Counted from the stretch's first letter, positions 16,778 to 24,705 are shown. The stretch is DNA of 33,986 nt from Verrucomicrobia bacterium ADurb.Bin006 (GCA_002071485.1 MWFF01000100.1:1-33986), one strand, 5' to 3'. The notes: generated by a model not told the origin, from the sequence alone. Numbers and translations are program-made.

Positions 16778-18940
16778 ATGACATCACGGAGCACCGTCGC
16801 ACTGGCCGCCGCGCTCTGGCTCCTGGCCACCGCCGCCACCGCCGCCCAGCCCAATACCAGCGCGCGCCTGGTCCTGTCGGCCGACACGGCGCGCGCCGGC
16901 GAGGTGGTCTGGGCCGGCATCCACCTCACCATGGCGCCGGACTGGCACACCTACTGGCGCAATCCCGGCGAGTCGGGTCTGGCAACCAGCATCGAGTGGC
17001 ACCTGCCACCCGGGGTGAGCGCGGGCGCAATCCACTGGCCGCTCCCCGAGTCGCACACCGCGGCCGGGATGACGACCTTCATTTATCACGACCAGACCAT
17101 GCTCCTTGTGCCGTTGACGCTCGCCGCCAACCTCCCCGAAGGAGTGATCGAGGTCAAGGCGGACGTGGCGTGGCTCGAATGCAAGGAGGCGTGCCTGCCC
17201 GGCGACGCCGCGGTGAGCGCCCGTCTCACCGTCGGGCCCAAGGCCGAACCCTCGAAGGAAGCCGCGGAAATCGAGAAGTGGAAGGCCCGGATTCCCGTCC
17301 CAAATCCCGCCATCGAAGCTACCGTGGCATGGGTTCTCGAACCTGACGGTGACTCCGGCGAGATCGCTATCGAGGGTCGGGTCTCCGACGGTTTTGTCCC
17401 CACCGACTTCTATCCCTACGCCGACGATGCGTACGAAATCAGGCCCGAGGTCAAGCCGCTCGAAGCGCCGACCGGTCGTTTTCGCTTCTCGAAAACCCTC
17501 AAACGGTTCGCCACGGACTTTCCGACAGCGCTGCCTGGCCTGCTGATTCACCCGGGGACGGGCCACGGAGACGTGCGTGCCCACGAAGTCAACCTGACCT
17601 TCGCATCCGCGGGCCCTAGCGCAAGCGCGGCCGATCCGGACAGTTCGACAGCCCAAACCACGCAACAATCGCCCCGGACCCTGCTGTGGAAGATGCTGGT
17701 TTTGGGCCTGCTCGGGGGCCTGATCCTCAACATCATGCCGTGTGTGCTGCCGGTGATCGCCCTGAAAATCCTCGGCTTCGTCCAGCAGAGCAAAGAGGAA
17801 CCGCGCCGCGTCCGGCAACTGGGTCTGCTCTACGGGTTGGGCGTGCTGACGTCGTTCATGGTCTTGGCGGGCGTGGTGATCGGCGTTCGAAGCGCTGGGG
17901 AAGCAGCCAGTTGGGGAATGCAGATGCAGAATTCCTTCTTCCGCATGGCGCTGACGGTCGTGGTCACCCTGGTGGCGCTCAATTTGTTTGGCGTTTTCGA
18001 GGTCACTCTGGGAGGCAGGGCGATCGGTGCGGCCGCCGGACTCGCCTCGAAAGAAGGCAACGCCGGCGCCTTTTTCAACGGGGTGTTGGCGACCGCGCTG
18101 GCGACCCCATGCACGGCCCCCTTCCTGACGGTGGCGCTGGGGTTCGCGTTTACACAACCGGCCCATGTGATCGTGTTGATGTTCGCCGCCACCGCATTGG
18201 GCCTGGCCGCGCCTTACATGATCCTCAGTTGGCATCCGGCCTGGCTGAAATTCGTACCTAAACCCGGCCGTTGGATGGAGCGGTTCAAGGTGGCAATGGG
18301 ATTCCCAATGTTGGCCACCGCGATCTGGCTCTTCGACCTTACCGCGCCGGCCTACGGCCAGGCCGGGGTGCTCTGGATAGGTTTGTTTCTTGTCACGCTC
18401 GCCCTCGCCGCCTGGATCTTGGGCGAGTTCGTCCAGCGCGGACAACGCCGCCGCGGTCTGGCCGGCGCAATCGCGCTGTGCCTCCTGATCGCAGGCTACA
18501 CCGTGAGCCTCGAACGGCAGTTGCGATGGCGCCAACCCGCAAGTCAGAACGCCACCGCGGATGTGGTTCGAGACAGCCCCGAGGGCCTCGCCTGGCATCG
18601 CTGGTCGCCCGAGGCTGTCGAGCGCGCCCGCGCCGACGGCAGAATCGTCCTGGTGGATTTCACCGCCAAATGGTGCCTTACCTGCCAAGCCAACAAACGA
18701 CTAGCCATCGACATCCCGTCCGTTCGCGTCAAGCTCGATGAACTGGGAGGGGTTGCCTTTCGGGCCGACTACACCAATAAAGACCCCCGCATCGCCGCGG
18801 AACTCAAACGCTACGAACGGGCAGGAGTACCGTTGGTCCTGGTCTTTCCCAGGAAAGTGACCGGACCGGCGATCATTCTGCCGACGGCCCTGACGCCGGG
18901 TCTTGTCCTCGAAGCCCTGGGCCGGGCTGCCGGTAAATGA
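16778..18940 (+). CDS. dsbD: DsbD-type thiol:disulfide reductase
   Basis: An inner-membrane protein of 720 residues that carries electrons from cytoplasmic thioredoxin to periplasmic thiol proteins. After a signal peptide (residues 1-23) an N-terminal beta domain has C135 and C139 in LECKEACLPG, the Cys pair of the ScsB-like branch. The membrane domain (about 303-580) carries C322 in NIMPCVLPV and C445 in ATPCTAPF, the two Cys that form its redox centre. The C-terminal thioredoxin domain has WCLTC (C633, C636). All six catalytic Cys are present, so it should be active. ATG 16778 lies 20 bp after the oxidoreductase stop; no strong ribosome site is visible. The long frame that starts at 16331 only reads through the preceding gene. 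The periplasmic redoxin encoded next is its probable partner. Confidence 0.94.
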   Translation: MTSRSTVALAAALWLLATAATAAQPNTSARLVLSADTARAGEVVWAGIHLTMAPDWHTYWRNPGESGLATSIEWHLPPGVSAGAIHWPLPESHTAAGMTTFIYHDQTMLLVPLTLAANLPEGVIEVKADVAWLECKEACLPGDAAVSARLTVGPKAEPSKEAAEIEKWKARIPVPNPAIEATVAWVLEPDGDSGEIAIEGRVSDGFVPTDFYPYADDAYEIRPEVKPLEAPTGRFRFSKTLKRFATDFPTALPGLLIHPGTGHGDVRAHEVNLTFASAGPSASAADPDSSTAQTTQQSPRTLLWKMLVLGLLGGLILNIMPCVLPVIALKILGFVQQSKEEPRRVRQLGLLYGLGVLTSFMVLAGVVIGVRSAGEAASWGMQMQNSFFRMALTVVVTLVALNLFGVFEVTLGGRAIGAAAGLASKEGNAGAFFNGVLATALATPCTAPFLTVALGFAFTQPAHVIVLMFAATALGLAAPYMILSWHPAWLKFVPKPGRWMERFKVAMGFPMLATAIWLFDLTAPAYGQAGVLWIGLFLVTLALAAWILGEFVQRGQRRRGLAGAIALCLLIAGYTVSLERQLRWRQPASQNATADVVRDSPEGLAWHRWSPEAVERARADGRIVLVDFTAKWCLTCQANKRLAIDIPSVRVKLDELGGVAFRADYTNKDPRIAAELKRYERAGVPLVLVFPRKVTGPAIILPTALTPGLVLEALGRAAGK

Positions 18941-19054
18941 CTCGATTGATAAATTCAATGAATAATTTGAACTCTTCAAGCTTCTACTCTGTCTGAGTGC
19001 GATACGACCGGGCAGAAACAGACAGGCCTCGGTCAGAAAACGAATGCGAACCAT

Positions 19055-19657
19055 ATGAAGAGATTGATTCCCATGTTGACCGGCTTTATGGTGGCTCAAT
19101 CGATCGTCCTTGCCGACGTGAAGATCGGGCAGCCCGCGCCGGATTTTTCAGGGACCGACATCCAGGGCAAAGTCCATAGGCTTAGCGACTACCGTGGCAA
19201 TGTGGTCGTGATCGAGGCCTACAATCTTGACTGCCCATTCTGCGCCAACCACTACAAATCCGGCGCCATGCAAGCCCTCCAATCGAGCGTCGTCAGCAAA
19301 GGTGTCGTCTGGTTGGTCGTCAACTCAACGCATCCGGGAAATCCGTCCTACAGAAAACCGGACGCCGCCCGCAAGGAATTCGCGGCAACAGGCATCAAGG
19401 CGACAGCCTGGATCGATGACAGCAGCGGCGCTATCGGCAGGAAGTATGGGCTCAAGACGACCCCGCATCTGGTCGTCATCAACCAGCAAGGCTTGGTCGC
19501 CTATCAGGGCGCCATCGACGATCGCCCAGCGAGTTCTGGAGACCCTCGCACAGCGCGGAACTATGTGCGCCAGGCAATCGAGGCCCTCATGGCCGGCAAA
19601 CCGGTGCCGACAGCCGAGACGAAGCCCTACGGATGCAGCGTCAAATACGCTGATTAA
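19055..19657 (+). CDS. Periplasmic thioredoxin-like (redoxin/AhpC-TSA) protein
   Basis: A thioredoxin-fold protein of 200 residues. The signal segment (LIPMLTGFMVAQSIVLA) points to the periplasm. The active site is LDCPFC (C60, C63), followed by NHYKSG, and the cis-Pro loop is KTTPHLVV near residue 137. The ending PYGCSVKY, with an extra Cys, is typical of a redoxin group common in Verrucomicrobiota and Planctomycetota. It begins 114 bp after dsbD; that gap is AT-rich (TTGATA at 18946, AATAAT at 18961) but has no well-spaced promoter. It could be a thiol peroxidase or a reductant for exported proteins recharged by DsbD. Confidence 0.88.
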   Translation: MKRLIPMLTGFMVAQSIVLADVKIGQPAPDFSGTDIQGKVHRLSDYRGNVVVIEAYNLDCPFCANHYKSGAMQALQSSVVSKGVVWLVVNSTHPGNPSYRKPDAARKEFAATGIKATAWIDDSSGAIGRKYGLKTTPHLVVINQQGLVAYQGAIDDRPASSGDPRTARNYVRQAIEALMAGKPVPTAETKPYGCSVKYAD

Positions 19658-19694
19658 CACGTTCATCTTCAAGATCCTAGAATCTGAAAGGCGC

Positions 19695-19808
19695 ATGAAT
19701 ACTCGGCGGTATACCTTAGGAGAGCCAAGGGTGTGCACTGCCGAAAGTTGGCACGAATTACGCTATTTTCTGAGATACAACCAGTGGACTGGTTGTCTGG
19801 TTGGTTAG
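19695..19808 (+). CDS. Possible 37-residue small protein
   Basis: A short frame starting MNTRRYTLGEPR, rich in aromatic residues (WHELRYFLRYNQW) and holding two Cys. AAAGG lies 4 nt before the ATG, and a strong terminator begins 15 bp after the stop, which is the only context support. No family is recognised. The frame overlaps a sigma-54-type site and a palindrome, so the segment could instead be regulatory or encode a small RNA. Confidence 0.25.
   Translation: MNTRRYTLGEPRVCTAESWHELRYFLRYNQWTGCLVG
19749..19764 (+). promoter_or_regulatory. Sigma-54-type -24/-12 site
   Basis: TTGGCACG (from 19748) is a full -24 match and ACGCT carries the invariant GC of the -12 box; GG (19750) and GC (19762) start exactly 12 bases apart, as sigma-54 requires. 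Transcription would begin near 19775 and end at the hairpin 19824-19866, giving a transcript of roughly 90 nt. It could also arise by chance inside the small frame above. Confidence 0.4.
19777..19796. promoter_or_regulatory. 20-bp palindrome, possible operator
   Basis: Nine-bp arms ACAACCAGT (19777-19785) and ACTGGTTGT (19788-19796) around GG. It sits at the predicted start of the sigma-54-type promoter, where a repressor could bind, or forms a hairpin at the 5' end of the transcript. Confidence 0.45.
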
Positions 19809-19823
19809 GTTACATGGGTTGGT

Positions 19824-19866
19824 CTTCGCCGATGGGACCGGATGGTCCCGTCGGCGAAGTGTTTTT
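19824..19866 (+). terminator. Strong intrinsic terminator
   Basis: A 16-bp stem (19824-19839 with 19844-19859, one G-T pair) with loop GGAT is followed by TGTTTTT. It points in the plus direction and ends the redoxin or small-gene transcript just before the convergent radical-SAM gene, whose stop lies at 19888. Confidence 0.85.
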
Positions 19867-19887
19867 GACACACCAGATCCGCGGATC

Positions 19888-21321
19888 TCACCCCGCTGCC
19901 GTTCGTAGACGGCGCAGGATCGCCCAGTAAGCGCCACGCGCCCCTTGCGCGATCGCCCGCACCAACGTCTCGTTGGCGTTGTAGTTGTAGTTCTGGTGGG
20001 TTGCAGTGTTCGTTGGCAGAAAGAAACGACTGTCGCCCGCGACCAGTTCGTGGACCCAGCCGACGAGATCCTCCGCCAATCCCGGCGCGACATAGAACAC
20101 CGGTGCCAACAATTGCGGGTGGGCTTCCTTGGCGCCGTACAAGTCCGGGTGGGATGGGACCTCCGCCTGAGAGCGCACCCACTCCGCCAGCGGTGTGCCT
20201 TCGTACACCCGCACCCCCAACGAGAGTCCAACGCAGTCCGGCGCCGCCCGGCGAACGAGGTCGATGGTCTGGCGCACCGTGGCCCGCGTTTCGCCTGGAC
20301 CGCCCAGCAGCAGATCGTACATGGACGCCAGACCGTGGCGGCGGCAGGTCGCGGCGGTATCGAGCAGATCGGCCGTGGTGAAGTGGCGACCCAACCGTCG
20401 CAGCATCGAGTCGCAACCGCTGTCGACCCCGAAGTTGATGCCGACACATCCAGCCCGCCGGCATAGCGTCGCCAAATCGTCGCTGAAGGGCGTCGGCGCG
20501 CAGTAGGCATACCAGCGGATGCGTTCGCCCAAACCCGCGTCCACGATCGCCTGGCACACGGCGCGCGCGTGTTCGAGCGGCAGGTTGAACTCGCTGTCGC
20601 ACGTGTGGAAATGATCGACGTTCTGGGCCAGCAACGCCGACAACTCACCAACCACCAGGCCCGGCGGCGCGCAACGCGTCGTCCGCCCTTTCGCGACCGG
20701 ATCGGCGCAATACAGGCACCTCATCCCACAGCCGCGCTTGGTCTCGAACCCGGCCTGCCCGCCCTCGCGGAAATAGCGCGCGTTGTCCACCAAAGCCCGG
20801 CGGCGTTCGGGCAATCGGGCCATGTCGCCGGGGACGACCGGGTTCAGCCGCCAGCGGCCCCGATCGCGATAGACCAGGCCGGGCACGGCGGACCAGTCGC
20901 GACGTTGCTCGATCGCACGCAGGAACTCGACCAGCGCAAACTCGGCGTCGCCGGCCATGCCGAAGTCGGCCCCGCAGAACTCCATGACGGCCATGGGCGC
21001 TACCGAGAAACCAACGCCGCCGAGGATGATTGGGGCTGTCGTGCTGCCCCGGAGGATTTGGATCGCCCGCTTGATCTCGGGCAGGAAGAACGCCTGGCCG
21101 GACATGTAGCAGTCATCGGTGTTACGCACGGTGACCCCGATGACTTCGGGCGCGCCAAGACGCACGGCCGCCTCGAGATCGGCGGCGATGTCCTGCGAGA
21201 AACAGAGGTCGACCAGCCTCGGTTCGTGCCCAGCCGCCTCGAGAGCGTCGGCCAGGTAATCCAAACCGAGCGGCGCGATTGCGGGCTTCATTCGGTTGGT
21301 GTTGACAAGCAGGACGCGCAT
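19888..21321 (-). CDS. B12-binding-type radical SAM protein
   Basis: A protein of 477 residues from ATG 21321 (a start at 21351 adds 10 residues). Residues about 1-140 form a Rossmann-like cobalamin-binding-type domain (MRVLLVNTNR, LGLDYLADALEAAGH, IGVTVRNTDDCY, PIILGGVGFSV); the DxHxxG Cys/His motif that ligates cobalt from below is not present, as in many members. The radical SAM core starts near 190 with CGMRCLYC (C198, C202, C205), the CxxxCxxC that holds the 4Fe-4S cluster. INFGVDSGCDSMLRRLGR and LLLGGPGET are typical later core motifs. Such enzymes often do methylations or ring and lipid modifications; the substrate is unknown. Neighbours give no pathway. A GGCAGGC/GCCTGCC hairpin (21326-21342) lies just before the start. 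Confidence 0.9.
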   Translation of the reverse strand: MRVLLVNTNRMKPAIAPLGLDYLADALEAAGHEPRLVDLCFSQDIAADLEAAVRLGAPEVIGVTVRNTDDCYMSGQAFFLPEIKRAIQILRGSTTAPIILGGVGFSVAPMAVMEFCGADFGMAGDAEFALVEFLRAIEQRRDWSAVPGLVYRDRGRWRLNPVVPGDMARLPERRRALVDNARYFREGGQAGFETKRGCGMRCLYCADPVAKGRTTRCAPPGLVVGELSALLAQNVDHFHTCDSEFNLPLEHARAVCQAIVDAGLGERIRWYAYCAPTPFSDDLATLCRRAGCVGINFGVDSGCDSMLRRLGRHFTTADLLDTAATCRRHGLASMYDLLLGGPGETRATVRQTIDLVRRAAPDCVGLSLGVRVYEGTPLAEWVRSQAEVPSHPDLYGAKEAHPQLLAPVFYVAPGLAEDLVGWVHELVAGDSRFFLPTNTATHQNYNYNANETLVRAIAQGARGAYWAILRRLRTAAG

Positions 21322-21473
21322 TGGTGGCAGGCAGCGCCTGCCGGCAGCCATCCTGCCATCCCTCGGCCAACGAAGTCACGCCCCGCATGCGTGAGGCGTA
21401 TTGGGGCAGACAGCTTTCGCGTGCTGGTCCCTCTGCCGGACGCGCCCCGCAATTTCATCCATTCATTGGCTCT

Positions 21474-21668
21474 GGAGTGGCGGAGGCGGGCTGCAAAACG
21501 GCGATCGGCTCACGCTGCAAGCAGTCTGGCATGTACTGGGGTGTCACCGGAGCCGAGAACATCCTCGCCTTCCGCTGCATCCACGCGAGTCGGCGCCTCG
21601 ACGCCTTCTGGAAATGGAGGCTCAACAGGCACGTTTCCCTCAATGACGCCATCCCCCTCGCAGCTTGA
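21474..21668 (+). pseudogene. C-terminal remnant of a transposase (ISKra4-like)
   Basis: About 64 residues ending in a stop at 21666-21668. The pattern KQSGMYWGVTGAENILAFRC followed by SRRLDAFWKWRLNRH matches, from memory, the end of ISKra4-type transposases (KxSGMxW..xGAxxIL.LR....S.R...FW). The larger part of the gene, with its DDE residues, is missing. The open frame upstream is the antisense of the radical-SAM gene start. No terminal inverted repeats were identified. It marks old insertion activity in this segment. Confidence 0.65.
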
Positions 21669-21690
21669 ACGAAGAATTTCGTCTTACGCC

Positions 21691-22635
21691 CTATCCAAAG
21701 AGTTCGTCCTGGCCGCCGGATGCTCCTGGACCGACCCTGCCCTGGAGCAACTTCTCGGCCCGCTCCCGCACGCTTCGGTCGCGATCACTCCCGGTGAGCC
21801 ATTCGAGCACTTCCCACTGCCCCAACGCCGCCGCCAGATCGGCTGCGGCTTTGCGGACATCGGCCCGAGCGACCTCCCGGGCGACGGTCATTGCCTCGCC
21901 GGCTGTCGGGTGATCCGGATGGTCCACCAGCCAATCCAGCAGTCCGAGTGCTCGCCATCGCGCCTGGTCATCCTTGGCCGCCCTGCGTATGTCCGGGAAC
22001 AATCCTCTGACCACGCGAGCCGCGTCTCTGTGATCAAGGCTCTCGATCCACCAGGCAACCAAAGGGCGCAGGTTCGCCTCCCATCCGCAGCCACGGAAGC
22101 TCTTGACCGCGACGGTCAGTCGGTCAAATTCGATCGTGTCCGCGGAAACTCCGAGCTGTTTGCGTTCCCGCGCACTCAGGCTAAAGATGAGGCCACTGCC
22201 GGGCTGCCGCACCTCCGGCAGCAGACCCGTCAGCGGATACCGGCGCACAGCGTCGTTGCCTTGGTCGACTACGGATTCGGCGGCAGCCAGACAAGGCAGG
22301 ACACCGAGGTCCTTGCCGAGTTCAACGAGGATCCCGGGCACTCGGAGGCTGAAGCCGGTGTTCCGACGCAGTTGTTCCCATGACAGCGTCAGTATCGCCC
22401 GCAACAGCAGTCCTTGTTCGGCGACGGAGAGCGCGCGTGCGGCGGCTCGCAGAGAGGCAATCGCCGCTTGCGCACGCTCCGTGCCGCGGAGGTGGTCGTC
22501 GCTCCGATAGCAACAGTTGCCCTTCGTCTCCAACATCCGCAGGACCAGCCAGGCAGCCCAACGTCGGGGCCCGCCAACAGGGCCGTTGATCAGCAACTCG
22601 AGGAGATCAGCGTACTCGAGCTTGTCGTTGTTCAT
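21691..22635 (-). CDS. Uncharacterised protein, mostly helical
   Basis: A protein of 314 residues with no recognised family. It is soluble, without signal peptide or membrane segment, rich in Leu, Ala, Arg and Trp, with many short amphipathic helices (for example ARVVRGLFPDIRRAAKDDQARWRALGLLDWLV). This could suggest a helical-repeat scaffold, but no repeat period was established. It begins with ATG 22635 and has no clear ribosome site. It lies beside a transposase remnant and may belong to an acquired segment. The opposite strand is also open for long stretches, as is usual for GC-rich DNA, but shows no domain. Confidence 0.6.
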   Translation of the reverse strand: MNNDKLEYADLLELLINGPVGGPRRWAAWLVLRMLETKGNCCYRSDDHLRGTERAQAAIASLRAAARALSVAEQGLLLRAILTLSWEQLRRNTGFSLRVPGILVELGKDLGVLPCLAAAESVVDQGNDAVRRYPLTGLLPEVRQPGSGLIFSLSARERKQLGVSADTIEFDRLTVAVKSFRGCGWEANLRPLVAWWIESLDHRDAARVVRGLFPDIRRAAKDDQARWRALGLLDWLVDHPDHPTAGEAMTVAREVARADVRKAAADLAAALGQWEVLEWLTGSDRDRSVRERAEKLLQGRVGPGASGGQDELFG

Positions 22636-22680
22636 AGGAGATCAGGGTCAAGGAGTCCCGCTCGACACTCAGGATCGAAC

Positions 22681-22860
22681 TCAGGCGATCAGAACCGCGC
22701 GAGGTTTCTCAAAGCCTCCCTGGCGGCCACTGCTCGAACTCATTGGGTGATTCGCCGCGCTTCTCCAGGACAGGCAGGTTCGGTTCCGGATGCATCGCCA
22801 GATCTCGCGTGCGCCGACGAGGGCGACATGGAAGTCGAAAGCGATGGTGGTTCGGGTCAC
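22681..22860 (-). CDS. Possible 59-residue protein coupled to the regulator
   Basis: A GTG start at 22860 overlaps the stop of the LexA-type regulator gene as GTGA. The first 25 residues (TTIAFDFHVALVGAREIWRC) loosely resemble the first strands of plasmid PRiA4 ORF-3-like proteins (..KPPIWRR), and the rest does not. It may be a remnant or a non-coding frame. The spacer 22636-22680 holds nothing recognisable. Confidence 0.22.
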   Translation of the reverse strand: MTRTTIAFDFHVALVGAREIWRCIRNRTCLSWRSAANHPMSSSSGRQGGFEKPRAVLIA

Positions 22861-23306
22861 GTCAGCCTCTCCAATTGCTCTGCTGCGACCAACACCTTGA
22901 TCGATCGGGCCTTGCCAGGCGTGCGCTTGATCAGCCCTTTCCTTTCCAGGGTCAGGATCATCTGGTGCACGGTGGGCGGCGAGACCTGGAAGAACCGCTG
23001 CATCTCGTGCTCCGCCGGAGGCACCCGATGTAGCGTGGTGTATTGGTGGATAAACGCCAAGTACCGGCCCTGCAGTCGGGTGAAGCACGGCGCAGGCTTT
23101 TCATTGTACCTTTCCTTTGGGCAGAGCATCGTCATCATCTTGCCCCCCTCGAACACCACGATGTGCCCCCCGGCTTCCCCGCCATCCGAGAGCCACGGTC
23201 GCTTCATGAGGCTGCGTTGCTTCAACGCCAGGATGGTGGCCTCGGAGAACTGTGCGACGTACCCACAATCGCACTCGTACGATGATGGCCCGATTTCCTT
23301 CGGCAT
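22857..23306 (-). CDS. Regulator with LexA-type winged helix and Cys-rich N-terminus
   Basis: A protein of 149 residues from ATG 23306 (MPKEIGPSS); longer frames upstream lack conserved content. Residues 79-140 are a LexA-type winged helix: RYLAFIHQYTTLHRVPPAEHE, then SPPTVHQMILTLERKGLIKR. The LexA autoprotease domain (Ser/Lys pair) is absent, so it cannot self-cleave like LexA. The N-terminal 75 residues (ECDCGYVAQF at 11-20, HIVVFEGGKM, CPKER at 62) have four Cys (12, 14, 62, 74) and look like a small zinc-ribbon-type domain also seen alone in Planctomycetota and Verrucomicrobiota. It may sense metal or redox state. No adjacent target operon is obvious. Confidence 0.75.
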   Translation of the reverse strand: MPKEIGPSSYECDCGYVAQFSEATILALKQRSLMKRPWLSDGGEAGGHIVVFEGGKMMTMLCPKERYNEKPAPCFTRLQGRYLAFIHQYTTLHRVPPAEHEMQRFFQVSPPTVHQMILTLERKGLIKRTPGKARSIKVLVAAEQLERLT

Positions 23307-23489
23307 GGTGGCGAGTCTGGCAAAGCCAGGGGCGCATTTCAAGGGGCAGGCACCTGGAGCCCTTGGGGCCGAGTCGATCCATCCAACAGCCGAGGCTTCG
23401 CACTCCCGAGAGATGATCTGACCTCCAGGTCGCGGACGGCGCTCGATCACTCCGCCCGATGCCAGGCCGCCAACCGATCTGGGAAGATC

Positions 23490-23756
23490 AAAAGCCGAGC
23501 CGGCAGCTCCGCTTGGAAAGGAAGCCTCCTGTTGGAAATCGTGGCCGGCGCGGCGATGGGCATCAACCAACGCGTTGACGTCCTCTCAGGCGTGCTCGTC
23601 CCGTTCGGTTTGAGGTGCTGCAGGATAGATCCAGCCATGGCCTCGAGCATCTTCGTCACAACCCTGACCGACATCCTCGGTTTCCTGGTGTTCCTCGGTT
23701 TGGCGGCCTTTTGCGCTCTGCGCGTTCGGCCTTTGACCGCACGTGTTGCCCATTGA
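23490..23756 (+). pseudogene. mgtE: mgtE magnesium transporter remnant
   Basis: A fragment of the membrane domain of an MgtE-type Mg2+ channel. WKGSLLLEIVAGAAMGI matches the segment before the fourth helix, and RIDPAMASSIFVTTLTDILG plus a hydrophobic end (FLVFLGLAAFCAL) matches the last helix with its conserved DPA and D residues. The normal stretch of roughly 35-40 residues between these parts is missing, as are the cytoplasmic N and CBS domains and the first helices. It is therefore doubly deleted and non-functional. No start codon or ribosome site is seen. The spacer 23307-23489 is otherwise empty. Confidence 0.68.
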
Positions 23757-23829
23757 CGACCGGCTGATGTGCGCGATGCCATTGTGGCGGTCCTACATGA
23801 GGCATTGAACTGCGCGGTGCCAGTCGGCC

Positions 23830-23860
23830 TGCCGTGGCACGGCGCGAACCAGGAGTGGTC
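23830..23860 (+). promoter_or_regulatory. Candidate activator-binding element A
   Basis: It contains GCCGTG-G-CACGGC (palindrome) and GGCACGGCGCGAACCA, which matches the word GGCACGGTGCGAACCA at 24788 in 15 of 16 bases. It lies 111 bp before the TTGGCAC box; enhancer-binding activators of sigma-54 usually bind 80-150 bp upstream. Confidence 0.45.
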
Positions 23861-23946
23861 AGGGGTGAGCCAGGAAACAGCCGTCTTCGTAAGCACTAAG
23901 CACGCAAAACCACGCTGTCCGAGCCTCAATCCCGGCATTGGCCTGC

Positions 23947-23964
23947 TTGGCACACTGCCAGCTT
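23947..23964 (+). promoter_or_regulatory. Sigma-54-type promoter A
   Basis: TTGGCAC (23947-23953) with GG at 23949 and GC at 23961, exactly 12 bases apart. The -12 box reads CAGCT rather than TTGCW, so the match is good at -24 and partial at -12. It faces the winged-helix gene at 24181. Confidence 0.5.
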
Positions 23965-23988
23965 AAGGCGAGGGTAGTCGGGTGCCAG

Positions 23989-24032
23989 AGCCCGCATGCG
24001 AGACTCCGCGAAGCTCTATGAAACATCCGGGT
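23989..24032. repeat. REP-like element (AGCCCGCATG ... CATCCGGGTT)
   Basis: A 44-nt element with imperfect inverted ends. Its left end is identical over 10 bases to 6968, 7816 and 15119, and the overall form matches the elements at 9125-9170 and 26577-26621. It lies inside the leader of the next gene. Confidence 0.75.
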
Positions 24033-24180
24033 TAAGAAGTTGTCGATGGTGCCCGTGGTGATCCTGGACCACGGTCCGCCCGCCCGCTGAGTTAGTGCAC
24101 CGTGGTTGGGCCTTGCGAGCAAGGCCCGCCAGGAACGGCCAGGCAGCAGGCGGGCTCGCATACGCCCGGGCAATGGAATT

Positions 24181-24705
24181 ATGATTGGACTCCTCTCCGC
24201 TATGAACACCGCCGAACTCATCGCGCTCATTGCCGTCGCCTGCCTCCTGGCAACGGAGATCATCTTGCGACTGTTCGTTGCTCCGCAGAATCGGGATCGC
24301 CTGGTCAAGGACCTGCTCGACATCATGCACGAGCCGCGTCTTGAGTCCGACACGACGTCCGGGCTCGTCCCCACGCTCCTGCCCTCTGAAAGCCTGGGTG
24401 AGGGTCTGTTGCGGCACTTCGCGCAGTCTTCCCTCTCGTGTCGGATTCTCGAGGTCCTGGCGCGCAACGGCAACGAAATGCACATGACCGACATCACCGC
24501 CGCCGTGAACGCCCAGTTGATCGAGAAGAGCAGGCAGCCTTTGCCGGAGGTTGCTGTGCGCAAGGTGACCACGATTCTCATGGAGGCCAATTTCGTGAGA
24601 CTGCAGCATGGTCTGCTTTCTCTGACCTTCTTGGGTCAGCAGTTGCATAGCGTCCTGGGCGAGCGCCGCCGGGCGGCGCGTGCACCGGCCTTGACGGCTC
24701 TCTGA
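24181..24705 (+). CDS. Membrane-anchored winged-helix protein
   Basis: A protein of 174 residues from ATG 24181 (ATG 24202 also possible). Residues about 10-33 form one membrane helix (ELIALIAVACLLATEIILRLFV), followed by a basic, then acidic, linker. The C-terminal part, about 75-160, looks like a winged helix (SCRILEVLARNGNEMHMTDITAAVN, then VRKVTTILMEANFVRLQHGLLSLTFLGQQL). It resembles a DNA-binding regulator tethered to the membrane, but no named family was recognised, and the wing-like part could instead bind protein. A sigma-54-type promoter and structured leader precede it. It ends with an Arg/Ala-rich tail. Function unknown. Confidence 0.62.
   Translation: MIGLLSAMNTAELIALIAVACLLATEIILRLFVAPQNRDRLVKDLLDIMHEPRLESDTTSGLVPTLLPSESLGEGLLRHFAQSSLSCRILEVLARNGNEMHMTDITAAVNAQLIEKSRQPLPEVAVRKVTTILMEANFVRLQHGLLSLTFLGQQLHSVLGERRRAARAPALTAL

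Larger units (their letters stand above)
23757..24180. other. Regulatory spacer and structured leader
   Basis: No gene is seen. From left to right it has a candidate activator element (23830-23860), a sigma-54-type promoter (23947-23964), a REP-like element (23989-24032) and two hairpins (GGACC/GGTCC at 24066-24077; GGGCCTTGC/GCAAGGCCC at 24108-24127). If the promoter is used, the next gene has a leader of about 200 nt. Confidence 0.55.

Noticed and set aside
16784..18688. 634-codon minus-strand frame
   Set aside because: Antisense of dsbD; no recognisable protein features.
20569..22383. 604-codon plus-strand frame
   Set aside because: It runs through the antisense of the radical-SAM gene, the transposase remnant and the orphan gene, so it cannot be one real protein.
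22414..23421. 335-codon plus-strand frame
   Set aside because: It crosses the antisense of the LexA-type regulator and spacer DNA and shows no domain.
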